From positions 84,003,819-84,067,818 of the forward strand of contig CM065295.1 in NCBI GenBank assembly GCA_032871835.1: 64,000 nt of DNA. The letters run 5' to 3'. Position numbers and translations under genes: made by a program. Shown in pieces: positions 45,616 to 57,540 of the stretch. Under the pieces are notes generated by a model. That model searched no databases, was not told where the DNA came from, and saw only the letters and a list, made by a program, of their open reading frames with translations. Position 1 is the first letter of the stretch, and every line of letters begins with the position of its first letter. This DNA comes from Dipteronia dyeriana (Eukaryota > Streptophyta > Magnoliopsida > Sapindales > Sapindaceae).

Positions 45616-46577
45616 TGTTGGAAATTTTGTGATAATCTCTCATTTTGAGAGCAAAATTTGAGTATGATAAATTCCATAGAAATTGAAGATTAAAATGGAT
45701 TCGAATTCTCCTCCCTGAGAACTTCGAAATGGTATACTCAAATTCACAAAATGGTTAATGGGTGAATGAGAAATTGGGTCTCAAAGTGGACCCATTGTGT
45801 AGGGATTAAAAAGAATCTCACATTGCTTAGGGAAATCATTTATAAGTAGTTTATAAGTGAATGTGTGATATGAGCTTTCAACATGTGTGGCATAGAGGCT
45901 CTCTCTCGCGCGCAGGGGGGGTGCAAATCATGGACCCCGAACCTTCGAATGAACGACTCGTGTGTGGACGCGACCTGCGGACACGAATGCCCCTTCGATT
46001 GGACCGTGAGAGTCCAGTTGATCTTTTGTCACTTCCCTAAGTCAACGTTTTGATTGTGATGAATAAGCAAAGCTTTAATTGTTTGGATTCCGATTTCTTA
46101 CTTGATCACTAAAAATACAGAATCGGGTTTTAATTAGAAATAAATCTCTTTGGAGAATATTATCAAATTAAATTATTTCCTTATTAAATAAAAAACGATT
46201 TTTCCAAAAATAATCCCGAATTAATCGCAAAACCCTAGTGTTTAGGTTTGGGTATTTAATATCTCTGATATTCTGTTCAACACACGCAAAAAAACAAATC
46301 CAGTTTTCTTTTGAGCAACCAAATTCTTTTCTTCTCTGTTTTCTTGGTAAGTTTAAAACTCGGTTTGAGTTCGCTGGTAGTGAATAGTGCTTAGGCCTAC
46401 CACTGTTGAACCGTTGTATCCTGAAAGACATTCGCCTAATACACATACGGTGTTGTCCGGTGAAATTGTCTTAAGGACACAGTGTGAAACACGGGCCTCG
46501 GATCAAATTCTGTTTTCTGACGTTACTTTCTGTTTTCTTTTATACCAGTCAGGTTTGATTGCAATTTACCTTTTACA
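45616..46577 (+). repeat. Copia-2 3' LTR
   Basis: 962 bp, same termini as the 5' LTR, followed by the target duplication TTGCT. It carries CTCTCTCGCGCGCAGG where the 5' LTR has CTCTCTCTCACGCGCAGG. Confidence 0.95.
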
Positions 46578-46736
46578 TTGCTCCCGTTGTTTTGGTGGTT
46601 GATTTGGCTTGTGCTACACTTTGTTCTCTTCTTTTTATATATATATATAGTTCTAGATATCGTCTAGGAGTTTTTTAGTATACGATCGAATGTGATGCTT
46701 TTTCCCTTTAAATCAATCAATTTTAAAAAAAAAAAA

Positions 46737-47877
46737 TAAGGAGCTTAAAGTTGTTTTGATGACTTTAGGAATTATTTGTTTTGATAAGTTTTTATTCCTG
46801 GATGTACGGTGGGAGACCTTTTTGGCACTAGCGAACATTGAACCAATTAGTTTCACACTTTAACCTTTTCAACCGTACACTTCTATATATTTAAACTTTA
46901 GTTAAATTTTAAAATTAAAAAAAAAATCATTAAAATATATATGCATTCACTTTTCTTTTCTTTTTTTCAAATCGAAAACTTATTTAGATTTTAGATGGAA
47001 GAACAGACATATACATTACCATGTGATATATACGGGTTGGGTTGGGCCAGGCCAAGTTATTGGGCAAGACACAACACTATTTAATTTTTTCTTTTTAAAA
47101 AAATATATTTTCAGTTTAGATGAGAATAGTCAATTTTACCCTTCTTTTTTAAAAAATGGTTTTACCTTTATTTAAAATTAAATAATTTAAAGTATTAATG
47201 GTAAAATAGTAATTTCATATTTTATAGATAACTAATAATTAATTAATAATTTTTTTCCGGTCTGATGATACCAGGTTAGGTCGTACAGTGCCATGGATCC
47301 TGCAAGCCATTATTCCAAAAATGGGACCCTGAGCCGGCACTGCCCACAGCCAAAATGGGTCGCAAGGAAATGAGTCTTGTAGGCCCATCTCTGCCCAATT
47401 TACATGTCTAGACTCACCCATCTATCGAGGCTTTGGCCCAAAGAGAAAGGCGATTAACGTTATTCCCAGTGATCTTCTTTAAAAATTCTCAGTATTCTCT
47501 TTGATCATAGTCCGTAGATAAGAGGAATTCACAAAAACAGATCCCTCAGTATTGACACTTGTGACTTGTACACTATTTTTGACAAATAATTTGGATTTAA
47601 GTACAGTTCTATTTTGGTTAATATTGTGCAACTCATATATATATATAATAAGTTATTTGTAATTCTAATACGAACTATAATGAGATTAATGACTTGGTTG
47701 TTAAAAATCATAAATTCATTTGTCGAGATAAATTTTTGAATTACGCACCCAAAATTTTCTCTAGTAGATATATAATTATAATCATATTTATACACCACAT
47801 CATTTTTTATTGGAAAAAGCAGTGTATTTAGGTAATAGAATGTTTACATGGCAAAAAGTGTAAAGTGGATAAATGTT
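46737..47877. other. intergenic; possible TIR element at 47020-47412
   Basis: AT-rich. At 47020-47412 the two ends resemble inverted repeats (CATGTGATATATACGGGTTG and GGTTGGGCC on the left; the inverse of TAGACATGTAAATTGGGC and GATGGGCC on the right), reminiscent of the hAT ends at 28827. No target duplication found; the 60-codon minus-strand frame inside is not a gene. Confidence 0.35.
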
Positions 47878-48608
47878 GGGCAATTACAAATTAGGTTCTG
47901 GAAATTTTTTAAAATTCCAAGTTGTTTTACTAAAGTGACAAAATTGATCTTCACATTTTTTTTCCAGTTGCAATTAGTCCCTCTCTTTTTAAAAGTGACT
48001 AAATTAGTCCCTCTAATGATTTAACGGTGTTAAATAAAACAGTCGACTTTAACAATTTTAGTTAAAGTTCGTAAATACCATTTATTTGTTATATTATAAT
48101 AATGTTATTTTATTTGTTATACATTAAATTCACCATTATAATTACAACAAAATCCAAAAATATTATTAATGAAACACCATTTATATCTGTTTTAATTAAA
48201 ATTATCTAAAAAATATATAAAAATATTTTAATAAGATAATGTCAATTATACCCTTATTTTATAAACAAAGTTACCATTCATTTCCAATTTTATCTTTTAC
48301 CATTTTTATATAAAAAAAATTTTGTTAATATCATACGAGCATTGTTTTCAAAATTATTTAAAAATCAAAACCCAAAAATAAAATAAATAAAAATATACAT
48401 GTGTGAAAAAAAATTATACATATGTCATTATTATATTGTTTAGGAATAAAGTACAATTTTATTCACAATTAAAATTGACTGACGGAACTTAGTTAGAGGG
48501 ACTAATTTGACACTTAGGAAATATATAATGACCAATTTAATAATTTTTGTAAAAGTTACAAACAATTTAAAATTTTAAAAAACGTCAAGGACTAACCGGT
48601 AATTGCCC
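47878..48608. mobile_element. Mutator-type MITE
   Basis: 731 bp. Long degenerate terminal inverted repeats (GGGCAATTACAAATTAG on the left, GGGCAATTACCGGTTAG read inward from the right, continuing about 60 bases with TTTTTTAAAATT). Flanked by ATAAATGTT (47869-47877) and ATAAATGTA (48609-48617), a 9-bp duplication with one mismatch as expected for MULEs. Non-coding. Confidence 0.88.
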
Positions 48609-48921
48609 ATAAATGTATTATATGTCTATAGAGAAAAACTCCACTTTGTACTCCACTCGGATGAATTCAATAAATAAAAATAAAAAATGTTGCCTCATCT
48701 TTTGCCAATCCTAATTATCCATTTGTTCTCCATTCGTTTAAAAAAAAAAATCATTTTTCATATTTTAATAAATTTCAAGATGATATATAAAAACAACTCT
48801 TACACACAAGACCACAGGTTGATGTTTTTTTTTTTTTTTTGGAAGATTTTTGTATCTATTAATTTTAGAAACAGACATGTCTATTTGAACCGTGAATTAA
48901 GGGATCCAAAGGTGAAAGATG

Positions 48922-49085
48922 TCAGTCCTTTTGGCAAAAGAATATATATATAAAGACATCAGACAGCTTGGCAGCCATGGCCAATCTCTTGATGTTTTGT
49001 GCAGCATAAACCATAAGAGATAAAGCTTCTTTGTGGGCAGATGTTGACATCCCAATAAATTTCCCGTGAACACCACAACTGCATC
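48922..49085 (-). pseudogene. unrecognised coding-like fragment
   Basis: On the minus strand a short frame reads GKFIGMSTSAHKEALSLMVY followed by AAQNIKRLAMAAKLSD, then AT-rich sequence and a stop at 48922. Amino-acid composition and base composition (richer in GC than both sides) look protein-derived, perhaps the C-terminal exon of a gene. I do not recognise the family. An alternative open frame on the same strand (MASLFRKK...) overlaps it and looks less natural. Confidence 0.3.
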
Positions 49086-49590
49086 GTCTATTTTTTTTCT
49101 AAATAATGAAGCCAATTATTTTTGTCTTCAAAACAAAGCACTATATACATATGATTCATGTTACTCAGGTCCACATATATAACAATTATTTATAATAAGT
49201 CAAATTTTGCTACTATACATGAGACATCAGTAATCAGGTGGAACCGGTATCCATGTTAAGATTCTGCAATTAATTTACAAAATATGTAGATTACATTATG
49301 TGTTTCTATATTACAAAAATTCAGAGTTGGAGGGGGGTTTGACCAACCTCGTATCGTCAAATCTATGTAGTTTAAAATGCAATTTGTTGAATCCGGATGG
49401 CTATCCTTAAAATATGCCCTCGTAACTTTGGACCAAACCGTTGTCTATTCTCAAAAATCCGCAGGATTGACAAATAAAGAACAGCGCTTGAGCTTGCCAT
49501 ATTGAAAGAAACAACTCAGAAATCAGAACAACAAATTACACAATCTGACAGTATTGATTCATTCACTAATTTGCAGCAGTTCAATTCTAG

Positions 49591-51936
49591 CTAAAACCGA
49601 GAGGATGATACAACGGAGAAGAAAGCAAGTGACAAAAAGGCAGATACAATGGAGAGATAGATGGGAACCGGAAGAGTGATGGTCGAAGATTGATTGTAAA
49701 TGTCAGAAGAATCAACGGCAAGAGGCATTCCATCGCTGCTAAGGGTGCACGACTGAGGATCAGACCCGTCGGTGTTCATCATCATAGCACGGATGACTGC
49801 TGATACGGTGTGAATATAAGCCGTTCGATTTCTGGCAAGGAGCCATGTGAGACCCATCAGTTGACAGTCTTTGTTGTGCATTTTGGTGGTCCTGTCCTCT
49901 GATTTGCTTGAATTAGAAGTCTTGTTGTTGAGCTGCATAAATTTATTGTCAATTAGAAAAACCAACACATGTTTGGTCCATGATGCCTTTAAAAAACTAC
50001 TAAACTGAGTAGGCACAACAGCCAATTCATATAAATTAGAAGCCTTTAATCACCAAACAATATTCTCAACAGCTGAAAACACTCCAACTAACAGAATTAA
50101 AGACCAATTCAATTATTCAATACAATTCAACGACATTTGGCTGCTCTTTGTCTGTGTGTTTGAAGAATAATTGCATACTCGAATAGGTATTCTATAAATC
50201 GAAATTTTAAACGAAATGATATACAATAAGATCTGTGTTAAATTTAAGGCAGCAATACAATTCTACAATCCGGACATGATTCGAAACTGGAAATAGATCA
50301 CCCATCAAATTTGAAAAAAAAAAAACCTATTAAAAGATCAATAACTTCCTCCTCTTTACACTAAACTATGAACCTACCACATAATACACCTTACCGAATA
50401 GCAAAATCTATCTTCTCTTTTCAAAACCACCAAACAAACCAGGAATTTGGATCCTCTGTTGATATGATCTTTTTCCCGACCTTATCTATTTTCATGCAAT
50501 GAATGGGTGGTTACGATGTGTTTGATTTTCATAACCATTCTATCAACAAGCAATCACATGCTTTTAAAAAGTCAGGAAAAAGATCAGATCATTTGAGGAT
50601 CCAAATCCACAAACCAGAATGCATTAAAAGGGACAAAACTAAATAAATAAACAAAATTATATAGCAAGGAGAAATTTTGGGTAGTATAGACGTAGTGCAT
50701 CCGCCTCACTCACAACATATCACGTAACATGAAAATCATATATTATTTGTATTCATGACTCATGCACCATATGTGATTGAATAAATATAATCTATTCATA
50801 TCACGTGACATGTTGTGAATAAGGCGGGTGCGCTCCGACAATCCCATTTATGTTTTCACCGTTAAAAACTGTGACCAGTTGATAATAGAAAGGTAAATTA
50901 TGTTTTAAGAGTTAGGACTCGGTTGATAATAGACAAGTAAATGATGTTTTAGGGGTTAGGACTATTGTAAAGTTGTAATAAGCTTACTATCGGTCGACAA
51001 AACAGTAAACGAACTAGATTCTACCATCATGTCACGTGGCAAGATCTTAACAGATACAATGTTACATTTAATGCACCCAAGTTTATCTCTCTCTAACCTA
51101 AACAGAGAAAAAGATTATAAAAAAAAACATAAACTTTACCAATTTATGTTGGAAGAAGAAGATATCAAAACCCTAAATCACGGATTTCTTCTTCTTCAAG
51201 CATGTTGAAAACCCATTAAAACACAAAACAAAATTGAACCCAGAAAACAAAATGAAAAAACAAAAAACCTCACCAGAGAGAGAGTTTTCAAGCACTTGTT
51301 GCAGCCACCAAGACCCGGAAAGCCATTGACATCAACTCTGCTACTCAAACAATCTCTCTCCAGTCTCTTGACGTTCTTGTCACCGACCAGCTTCCCCTTC
51401 CGATTCACCGAGAAAGCTTCCGGGCAGCTCAGGGGATGCAGTCTGATGCCGCAGAAGCAGTACACCATGTCGCAGGTCTGGTTGGGTCTCGCCAGCTGGA
51501 TCCCTCTCTGCTTCAACGCCTTCCCCAGGTCATCCACGCACGTCTCCGAGTCGTCCGGCAGCAGCGGCATGTCGTACGCCGCCGCCGGGGTCGCCGTGAC
51601 CGCCCTGCCCAGGGCGGTGGCTGAGTATGCGGAGTAGAGCCAGGTAGCGAGGACGGGGCAGCACCGGCTTCGGCGGAGCTGCCCCGTGACGCCGGTGTCC
51701 TTGGTGGCGGCGCATGCGGACTTAACACCGTGAAAGAGCTCCTCCGGGAGGTCCAACGGACATCCGGCAACGTTTGACTGTTCCGGGAAAGCGGGGATGG
51801 TGGCTGGTGGAGATTGGGTGACCAAAAGCGGCTGGATGGCCTCCGGGTGGGGTTCGGGTAAAGAGTATAAGATGGGCACCCGGAAGACAGTAGAGAAAAA
51901 GAAAAGAAAGAGAAATATTGGAAACTTGGAGTACAT
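49591..51936 (-). CDS. GPI-anchored SPARK-domain protein (At4g28100-like)
   Basis: Two exons, 51936-51274 and 49932-49591, joined by a phase-0 GT-AG intron; 334 residues. An N-terminal hydrophobic stretch (KFPIFLFLFFFSTVF) is a signal peptide. A proline-rich segment leads to PAFPEQSNVAGCPLDL, the start of a cysteine-rich SPARK domain with SRCCPVLATWLYSA, SETCVDDL, CDMVYCFCGIRLHPLSCPEA and LGGCNKCL. Exon 2 encodes KDCQLMGLTWLLARNRTAYI, DGMPLAVDS and a C-terminal hydrophobic tail (PVPIYLSIVSAFLSLAFF) fitting a GPI signal. NxS/T sites include NQT, NKT and NRT. The family resembles uncharacterised GPI-anchored protein At4g28100; its biochemical role is unknown. Expected at the outer plasma membrane. 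No lesion seen. The GC-rich exon 1 generates several shadow frames. Confidence 0.93.
50679..50845. mobile_element. MITE in the GPI-protein gene intron
   Basis: Inverted repeats of about 35 bases: GCATCCGCCTCACTCACAAC on the left and, inverted, GCACCCGCCTTATTCACAAC on the right, each continuing with AT(A/G)TCACGT. Outer bases are GGG...CCC with ATTT-like flanks. Central part AT-rich. Superfamily not determined. Confidence 0.75.
50878..50966. repeat. 44-bp tandem duplication
   Basis: Two units starting GTTGATAATAGA and ending GTTAGGACT, at 50878 and 50922, with a handful of substitutions. Located in the same intron. Confidence 0.85.
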
Positions 51937-52247
51937 TGGGTGTATGATGAGGCTTCTTTGTTTTATTTTTATTTTTTCAGCCTAGAATAGTGGTGGTGGT
52001 GGTGGAGAGACTAGAGAATGAGAGAAATGAGTAGAGGGAGAGGTGGTGGTGGAGTGGTGGAGGGCATTTGGTGGAAAAGGAAAGAAAAAGAAAGAGAGAA
52101 AGAGAGGGTGGGGTTGGATAGAGTTTGGCTGTTTGTTAGATTGATCTAAAATAAAAATAAAAAAGTGAAGACTGATGAAGAGTGAGGGGTGGGGATTAGT
52201 AAATAGTATCATCAAGTAATGATTCTTTTGAGGATTTATTTATTTTA

Positions 52248-52297
<50 letters not shown>

Positions 52298-52798
52298 GGA
52301 GGAGGTAGAATATGATTCATATTTTGAGGGTACTAGATATCAAAAGTATCCTTTGAATATTAGATAATGTTTATGTAACATTATGTGTTGGTAAATTTGG
52401 TATGAGTACTTTAGTTGTTACTTTTATGATAGGTTTTAGCTATTGTTTGTTGTGGATTAGTAGTTGTTCAATGTTTATTTCTGTGTAGAAGATCTAACAA
52501 ATGTTTGATGATAACATCATTTTTACTCTTTTGAGAAATCAAATTTTATAATAATGAGAAAATGGTACTTGATTGTGATTAAGAAGTAATTTATCAAATT
52601 TAACAAAATTTGGACCCAGGTAGTATTCATTGATGTGTGTTCATTGTTTAGGTTGTTGTATCAATTGTGTTGGTCTATTTAAGGTGGAAATACAAACAAA
52701 ATTTATACAACTGTATTGACTATAGAATTTTTATAATTTGAAGTATCAATGATCACTCTTTAATTTGGGTATAATTTCTTTACAAAACTACTCTTGTA

Positions 52799-52829
<31 letters not shown>

Positions 52830-53447
52830 AATCTTGTCAATAAAAATCTGTCTAAAGTACAGGTTCATATAATTTTAAAAACAAAAATAAAACATTTAAA
52901 TCTTTTTATTTTAAGTTCTCCTAAAACAATAGCACATCATCTATTAACACGTATGATAGTGCATCTTCCTTCTATATTGATAGTGAGAGGTTCGACAGCC
53001 CTATTTGTAACAGTTATGTAACTTCAAAAAGAAAAAAAAAATGGTTCTCCTAACACAAAAATTAGCACATTTAAAGGGTGAATGAGAGGGTGAAGTTTTT
53101 GTTTCACCAAAAGTCTCTTACCAAAATTGAACTATTTTGAAAATCACAAGTTCTAATGAAGTAAAATAATTACATTATAATAAACTCATAACGACAATTT
53201 GGAAGGTAAGAAGTTGAGGGCTGTTAAAAGCTTAATGTATAAATGTAGTTTCATTGAACATTAAATGGTTGGTAAATATAGTTCTCTTCAAGGCTCCAGG
53301 GACGGTGACATTTCCATGAAACAATTTATGAAGATGACAAAAGCCATGAACATCATTACTCACCTTACTTGTACAATAAATTTCCCATGTATTTTCCAAT
53401 CTTTTACTGTAGTCAGACATATGATGTGAATGCCCCAGACTCAAACT
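51937..53447. other. GPI-gene upstream region and AT-rich spacer
   Basis: 51960-52140 is GA/GGT-rich on the plus strand (CT/CCA-rich on the gene strand), consistent with a 5' UTR. Two (AT)n tracts lie at 52252-52295 and about 52799-52826. The remainder to 53447 shows no gene. Confidence 0.5.
52252..52295. repeat. (AT)n microsatellite
   Basis: About 22 AT units, roughly 320 bases upstream of the GPI-protein start codon, directly followed by GGGGAGGAGG. Confidence 0.95.
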
Positions 53448-53545
53448 TAGGGATGGGCAATGGGGACCGATTGGGGCTGGGGAGCACCCCAAAAAAAGGG
53501 GGCGTTTGGGGAGGTTCCTGACTTCCTCCCCCCTAAACTTTGTTT
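53448..53545. mobile_element. one-ended hAT-like remnant
   Basis: Begins TAGGGATGGGCAATGGGGAC, an Ac-type hAT terminus, followed by G-rich and C-rich blocks with a small palindrome GGGGAGCACCCC. No matching right end was found nearby, so it is probably truncated. Confidence 0.4.
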
Positions 53546-54039
53546 CCTCGTTTCTTATTATTTTCATTCCTAAATTCTTAATTAGTTTTTTTTAAAAATA
53601 ATTATTTAGATAGGATCTCGTGAATTCATGTTGTGTTTTCCAAAAAAAATATATAAATTCACTGATTTTTATAAAGCCTTAAATTTAGAGATTTATTTCT
53701 TGGAAGAAAAAAAAAAGATAAGTCAAAATTCTTAATTTTTTGTTATTGTACAAGTTAGATATAGTTACATTATAATTTGAGAGTATATAATGTTTGTCTT
53801 TTTATTAAAATATATATTAAGAGGAAAATAATATAATTGTGGAGGACCATTTACTTTACATTTTTATTTTTTACTCTACAGTCTAACCCTAATATTCTCC
53901 TTTTTACCACAACTTTTGACATACCCTCGGCTTTTGACACGTCACGGAAATTGTATAAGTAATTCTGTGGCGCCAAATAAGTGGGTTTATAATTTATAGA
54001 ATTTTGTTTTTAGGGCTTACTCATACGTGAGACTAAAGA

Positions 54040-54753
54040 GTTATCGTTGAATTTTTTTAAAGACTGAATAAATATTGAAATCTGAATTTGAATGATATTG
54101 TTTTTTTTTTTATATCTAAATGTATCGTCAACACGTTTGTTTTTTAAAAAGTAAATTTGTATAAAAATAAATAATTTTACATTTATACCCATATTGAACA
54201 CTTATACATATGATATGAAATAAAAACAATCAAATAATAATTATTATATAAAAACACATATGCTCGTGATCATCTTTTTCGATTACAAACAAACTTAATT
54301 TTTACTAAGAAAAGAAAAGATTTTTTTTTCAAAAAAATAAAATAGGCATTAGGAAAACTCATACAAAACACTAAAAAAATAATATATAAATACATCACCT
54401 TAATATCATAATAACGTATTGATATTAAACACTAATATGATAAGTGATTATGGTTATTTTTTATTTTAAAATCTATTTAAAATAAACAATATATTAAAAT
54501 AAAGATTTCTACATCATATATAATTACGATGAAATTGTAAATATGTTATATATGGGGGATAATATCGAAAGAAAAGATTTTAGATTGCATTTAATATAAT
54601 TCAGTGATTTTTTATTAAGTGAAAGTCAAGATTTTTTACTTTTTATTTTAAGTTGTTTTTTGGTATTTTTAAGTTGTTTGACTATTTAAAAAAAAAACTT
54701 AATAATTATGATTTGGATCCATTAAATTTTAAAAGGAAAAAACAACGACCTCT
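54040..54753. mobile_element. second copy of the 8015-8756 Harbinger-like element
   Basis: Collinear with the element at 8015-8756: shared words include GTCAACACGTTTGT, GATTACAAACAAACTT, CAATATATTAAAATAAAGAT and GTTATATATGGGG. The right end reads AAAAAACAACGACCTC instead of AAAAAACAAACGACCCC. The left TIR is lost or strongly diverged. Similarity looks like 80% or better by eye. Confidence 0.85.
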
Positions 54754-57179
54754 GTATTCTCTCAACAAAAAAAAGAGTAGAAAACAACATTTCACATTTA
54801 TATTTATATGAGCAGAGTTTTTATAAAAATGAAATTAAAACCGGTAAACAATCGATTGTACCTTCATTTATTATAACGTTTATGTGTCATGAGATTAAAT
54901 GAGGTTATGATAAGGTGAGGTGAGGTTGAAGAGAGGATCCTGGTCCATTTTTTATAGGCAAATTGTGAATGTTAATAAATTTAATAAAAAAAAAATAACG
55001 CCATATTTACATTTAACACAATGTTAATATGGTGTTATGTTATCTTGTTTATCTATATGTATGTTTCATTGTCTTCTGGAGCCAACAATTAAATTTTCGA
55101 TTTGTGTAATTATTAATTAAATACAATCAGTGATTATAATAATGATAAATAAATTAATGCTCTCCATCCAGCAATATGCTTTGCCCCGATTGCCTCAAAT
55201 TTAGCTGGAATTTCCAAGTTCTATATTCTTTATTAATAAATTTCATTTTCAAACATGATTAATATATTTAATGTACGTACGATCTCGAACTTCCATGAAA
55301 TTCTCGAGCCCATATTTAACATTTTATAACAGAAGGAAAGAGAGAAAAAATAAAATCAAGTATTCTCTAAAAAAGTGCATGCATAGTAGACTGTGTTTTT
55401 GAATAGCTTTTGGGATTTTAAAATTCTAATTAAAAATGTATTAACTATATAAAGAGTTGTAGATTAACATACTCTAAAATGCATTAATTTTCTATGCATG
55501 CTTTTGAGATTCTCTACACATATTATATATAGATCTTGGTTTGGCCACCACCCACTAAACAATTTTTCATGAGTTGTGAAAAAAATGGAATATTTGACTG
55601 TAGTGGCACACGGTAGGGCATTGCCGCATTGTTTATAAGGGAATTTCGACTTTAAACATTCTAAACATTATATTATATATGTGAAGTCATAATTTTAGTT
55701 TTGGAAGGATTAAGATAAAATTTAATATCGTAGGTCAAACAATCTTTACGATAGGAATTCCACAAAAGAAATAGTTTAATACTTTTCAACAAAATATGAT
55801 ATCGTTCGGTATTAAAAGTAATGATATAAATAAATGAATAAAATAGATATTAATTAATTAAAATGTAACATTTCTATTTTATATTTAGAAAATTATTTAT
55901 AATTTTCAGTTCAATGACATAATTAAAGAGTGTATGATAAAATATATATTATTTTGTTGCAAAACCTAGGTCTATTCTTAACGGTATACATAACTGAAAA
56001 TAATATTTTAATAGTTCATAGCTTATAAAACATAAAATTCAATCACTTAACTAAAATATCATTATATTATGGGTATATTTAATTCACAATTATTTACATA
56101 TTTATAATTTAATTCTATAATATTCAAGTCAAACCAAATTAACTTATAATAATTTTGAACAAAATTTAAATAATAAATTAATAAAATAAATTTATTAAAA
56201 TCATATTAATAATTAACTTAACAAAATAAATAATGTAGGTAGTCGTTATAAGACTTTGAAAGACTTTTTTAAGTGGATGACTTTTTTAGATTTTATGGAC
56301 TTTTATAGACTTCTAAAGACTTTGAAGAATTATAAAAATCTTTTATAGACTTTCATTTTTCCTAGATTTTTATTTTAAATGATTTTCATAGACTTTTATT
56401 TTAAAAGAATTTCATAAACATTTATAGACCCTCGTTGATTTTAAAATATATTGCGTACTTTGTTTTAAAAGTTATATATATTTTTACCATGTCAATGAAA
56501 TATTTTTCCATAAGAATATAAAACAAAATCATCGTTAATTAAACTTTATAAAAGCATTCATACATATATACATGATTTTTAAATTTTGATTTGTTTTTTT
56601 ATTACATTTTACATTGTAAAGACAATTATGTATTAATGTTAAAATGTCTTCATGAAAGTATGACAACGAGTATAAAGAATCTACACAAAGTTGATTCAAG
56701 ATTCTAAAGATAAAACATATAATCCGCACATAGTTGTTGATCAAGACTCATGCCTAAAGTGAGTAGTTTGATATTGATCACAATTATATGGAGTTAAGGT
56801 CATAACTTTGATCATGTCATATTGCCATGGTTGAGTAGTGATTTTTGTCTTTTATTATTTTTAATTAACATAAATGAAGTTCATTTAATTTGTTTGGTGT
56901 TGTTTAGTTACTTTGGAAATAGAGGTAATTTTTTTTTTTTGAAATCTCTCATCTTTAATTACATAGCCACCAAATAGTTGTTTTATATTATTTTTTAGTA
57001 ATTGTTTTTTTGTTATAGATCATTAATGTCTGTATATTTTTTTATGACAATATTTATTCTTTTCAAAAAATATTCATTTTATTTTATTTATGAAATTTGT
57101 TAAGAATGAGTGTGCTCTTATTTAAAAATATATATGGTGGTTGGTGTTTTCAAAGATTCTTCTTAAGAGAAATTTTAAA
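54754..57179. other. AT-rich intergenic, no gene seen
   Basis: Extremely AT-rich. Around 56240-56420 many GACTTTTATAGACTT-type words occur, probably part of the same AT-rich element family as 57180-57538. No coding sequence or RNA gene recognised. Confidence 0.5.
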
Positions 57180-57538
57180 GAAAAAAAGAAAAAGAAAAAG
57201 TCATTCAAAGTCTTTGGTATGAAAGAAAATCTGTGACATTTGATATAACTAAAGGTCGTTAAAAGTCATTGATATTTTGAATGTCCCATAACTTTCATAT
57301 ATTTTTAAAAAGTTTTGTTTGAATACCTCATGACTTTTAATAACTTTTTTAAAATATTCAAAAGTCTGTATTGAATACCTCGTGAATTTTAATAACCTTT
57401 TAAAAGTATACTAAAGTCTTTATTGAATACCCCATGACTTTTAATAAGTCTTTAAATGTTTATATTGAATACACTTAAACTTTTAAATTTCATAAAAGTA
57501 TTTAAAAGTCTTTTGAAAACTCAATTGAATACACCCCC
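57180..57538. mobile_element. Harbinger/Tourist-like right end
   Basis: Ends CTCAATTGAATACACCCCC followed by TTA, that is, an inverted GGGGGTGTATTCAATTGAG terminus next to the typical 3-bp target. Upstream are repeated blocks TTGAATACC(T/C)C(A/G)TGA with TTTTAATAA and AAAGTCT. The matching left end was not found; it may lie near 56240 or be deleted. Confidence 0.5.
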
Positions 57539-57540
57539 TT

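Larger units (their letters stand above)
39401..46577 (+). mobile_element. Copia-2 LTR retrotransposon (Tork-like), nearly full
   Basis: 7177-bp Ty1/Copia element inserted in the 3' UTR of the LINE. LTRs are 965 and 962 bp, with an exact 5-bp duplication TTGCT (39396-39400, 46578-46582). Domains are in the order gag, protease, integrase, RT, RNase H. LTRs differ by roughly 4-5% by eye plus small indels. Only a few stops and frameshifts break the coding region, so it is better preserved than Copia-1. Confidence 0.95.
37770..46736 (+). mobile_element. L1-type LINE, split by CACTA and Copia-2
   Basis: The 3' part of a LINE on the plus strand. The RNase H domain starts near 37795, is interrupted at 38027 by a CACTA element, resumes at 39073, and runs to TGA near 39348. 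The 3' UTR is interrupted by Copia-2 (39401-46577) and finishes with a poly(A) run at 46725-46736. The 5' border is uncertain, and I found no convincing target-site duplication. Confidence 0.82.

Noticed and set aside
51296..51770. Five overlapping open frames on both strands of GPI-protein exon 1
   Set aside because: The exon is GC-rich, which lengthens shadow frames. Only the 246-codon minus frame has the signal peptide, SPARK cysteines and continuation into exon 2.
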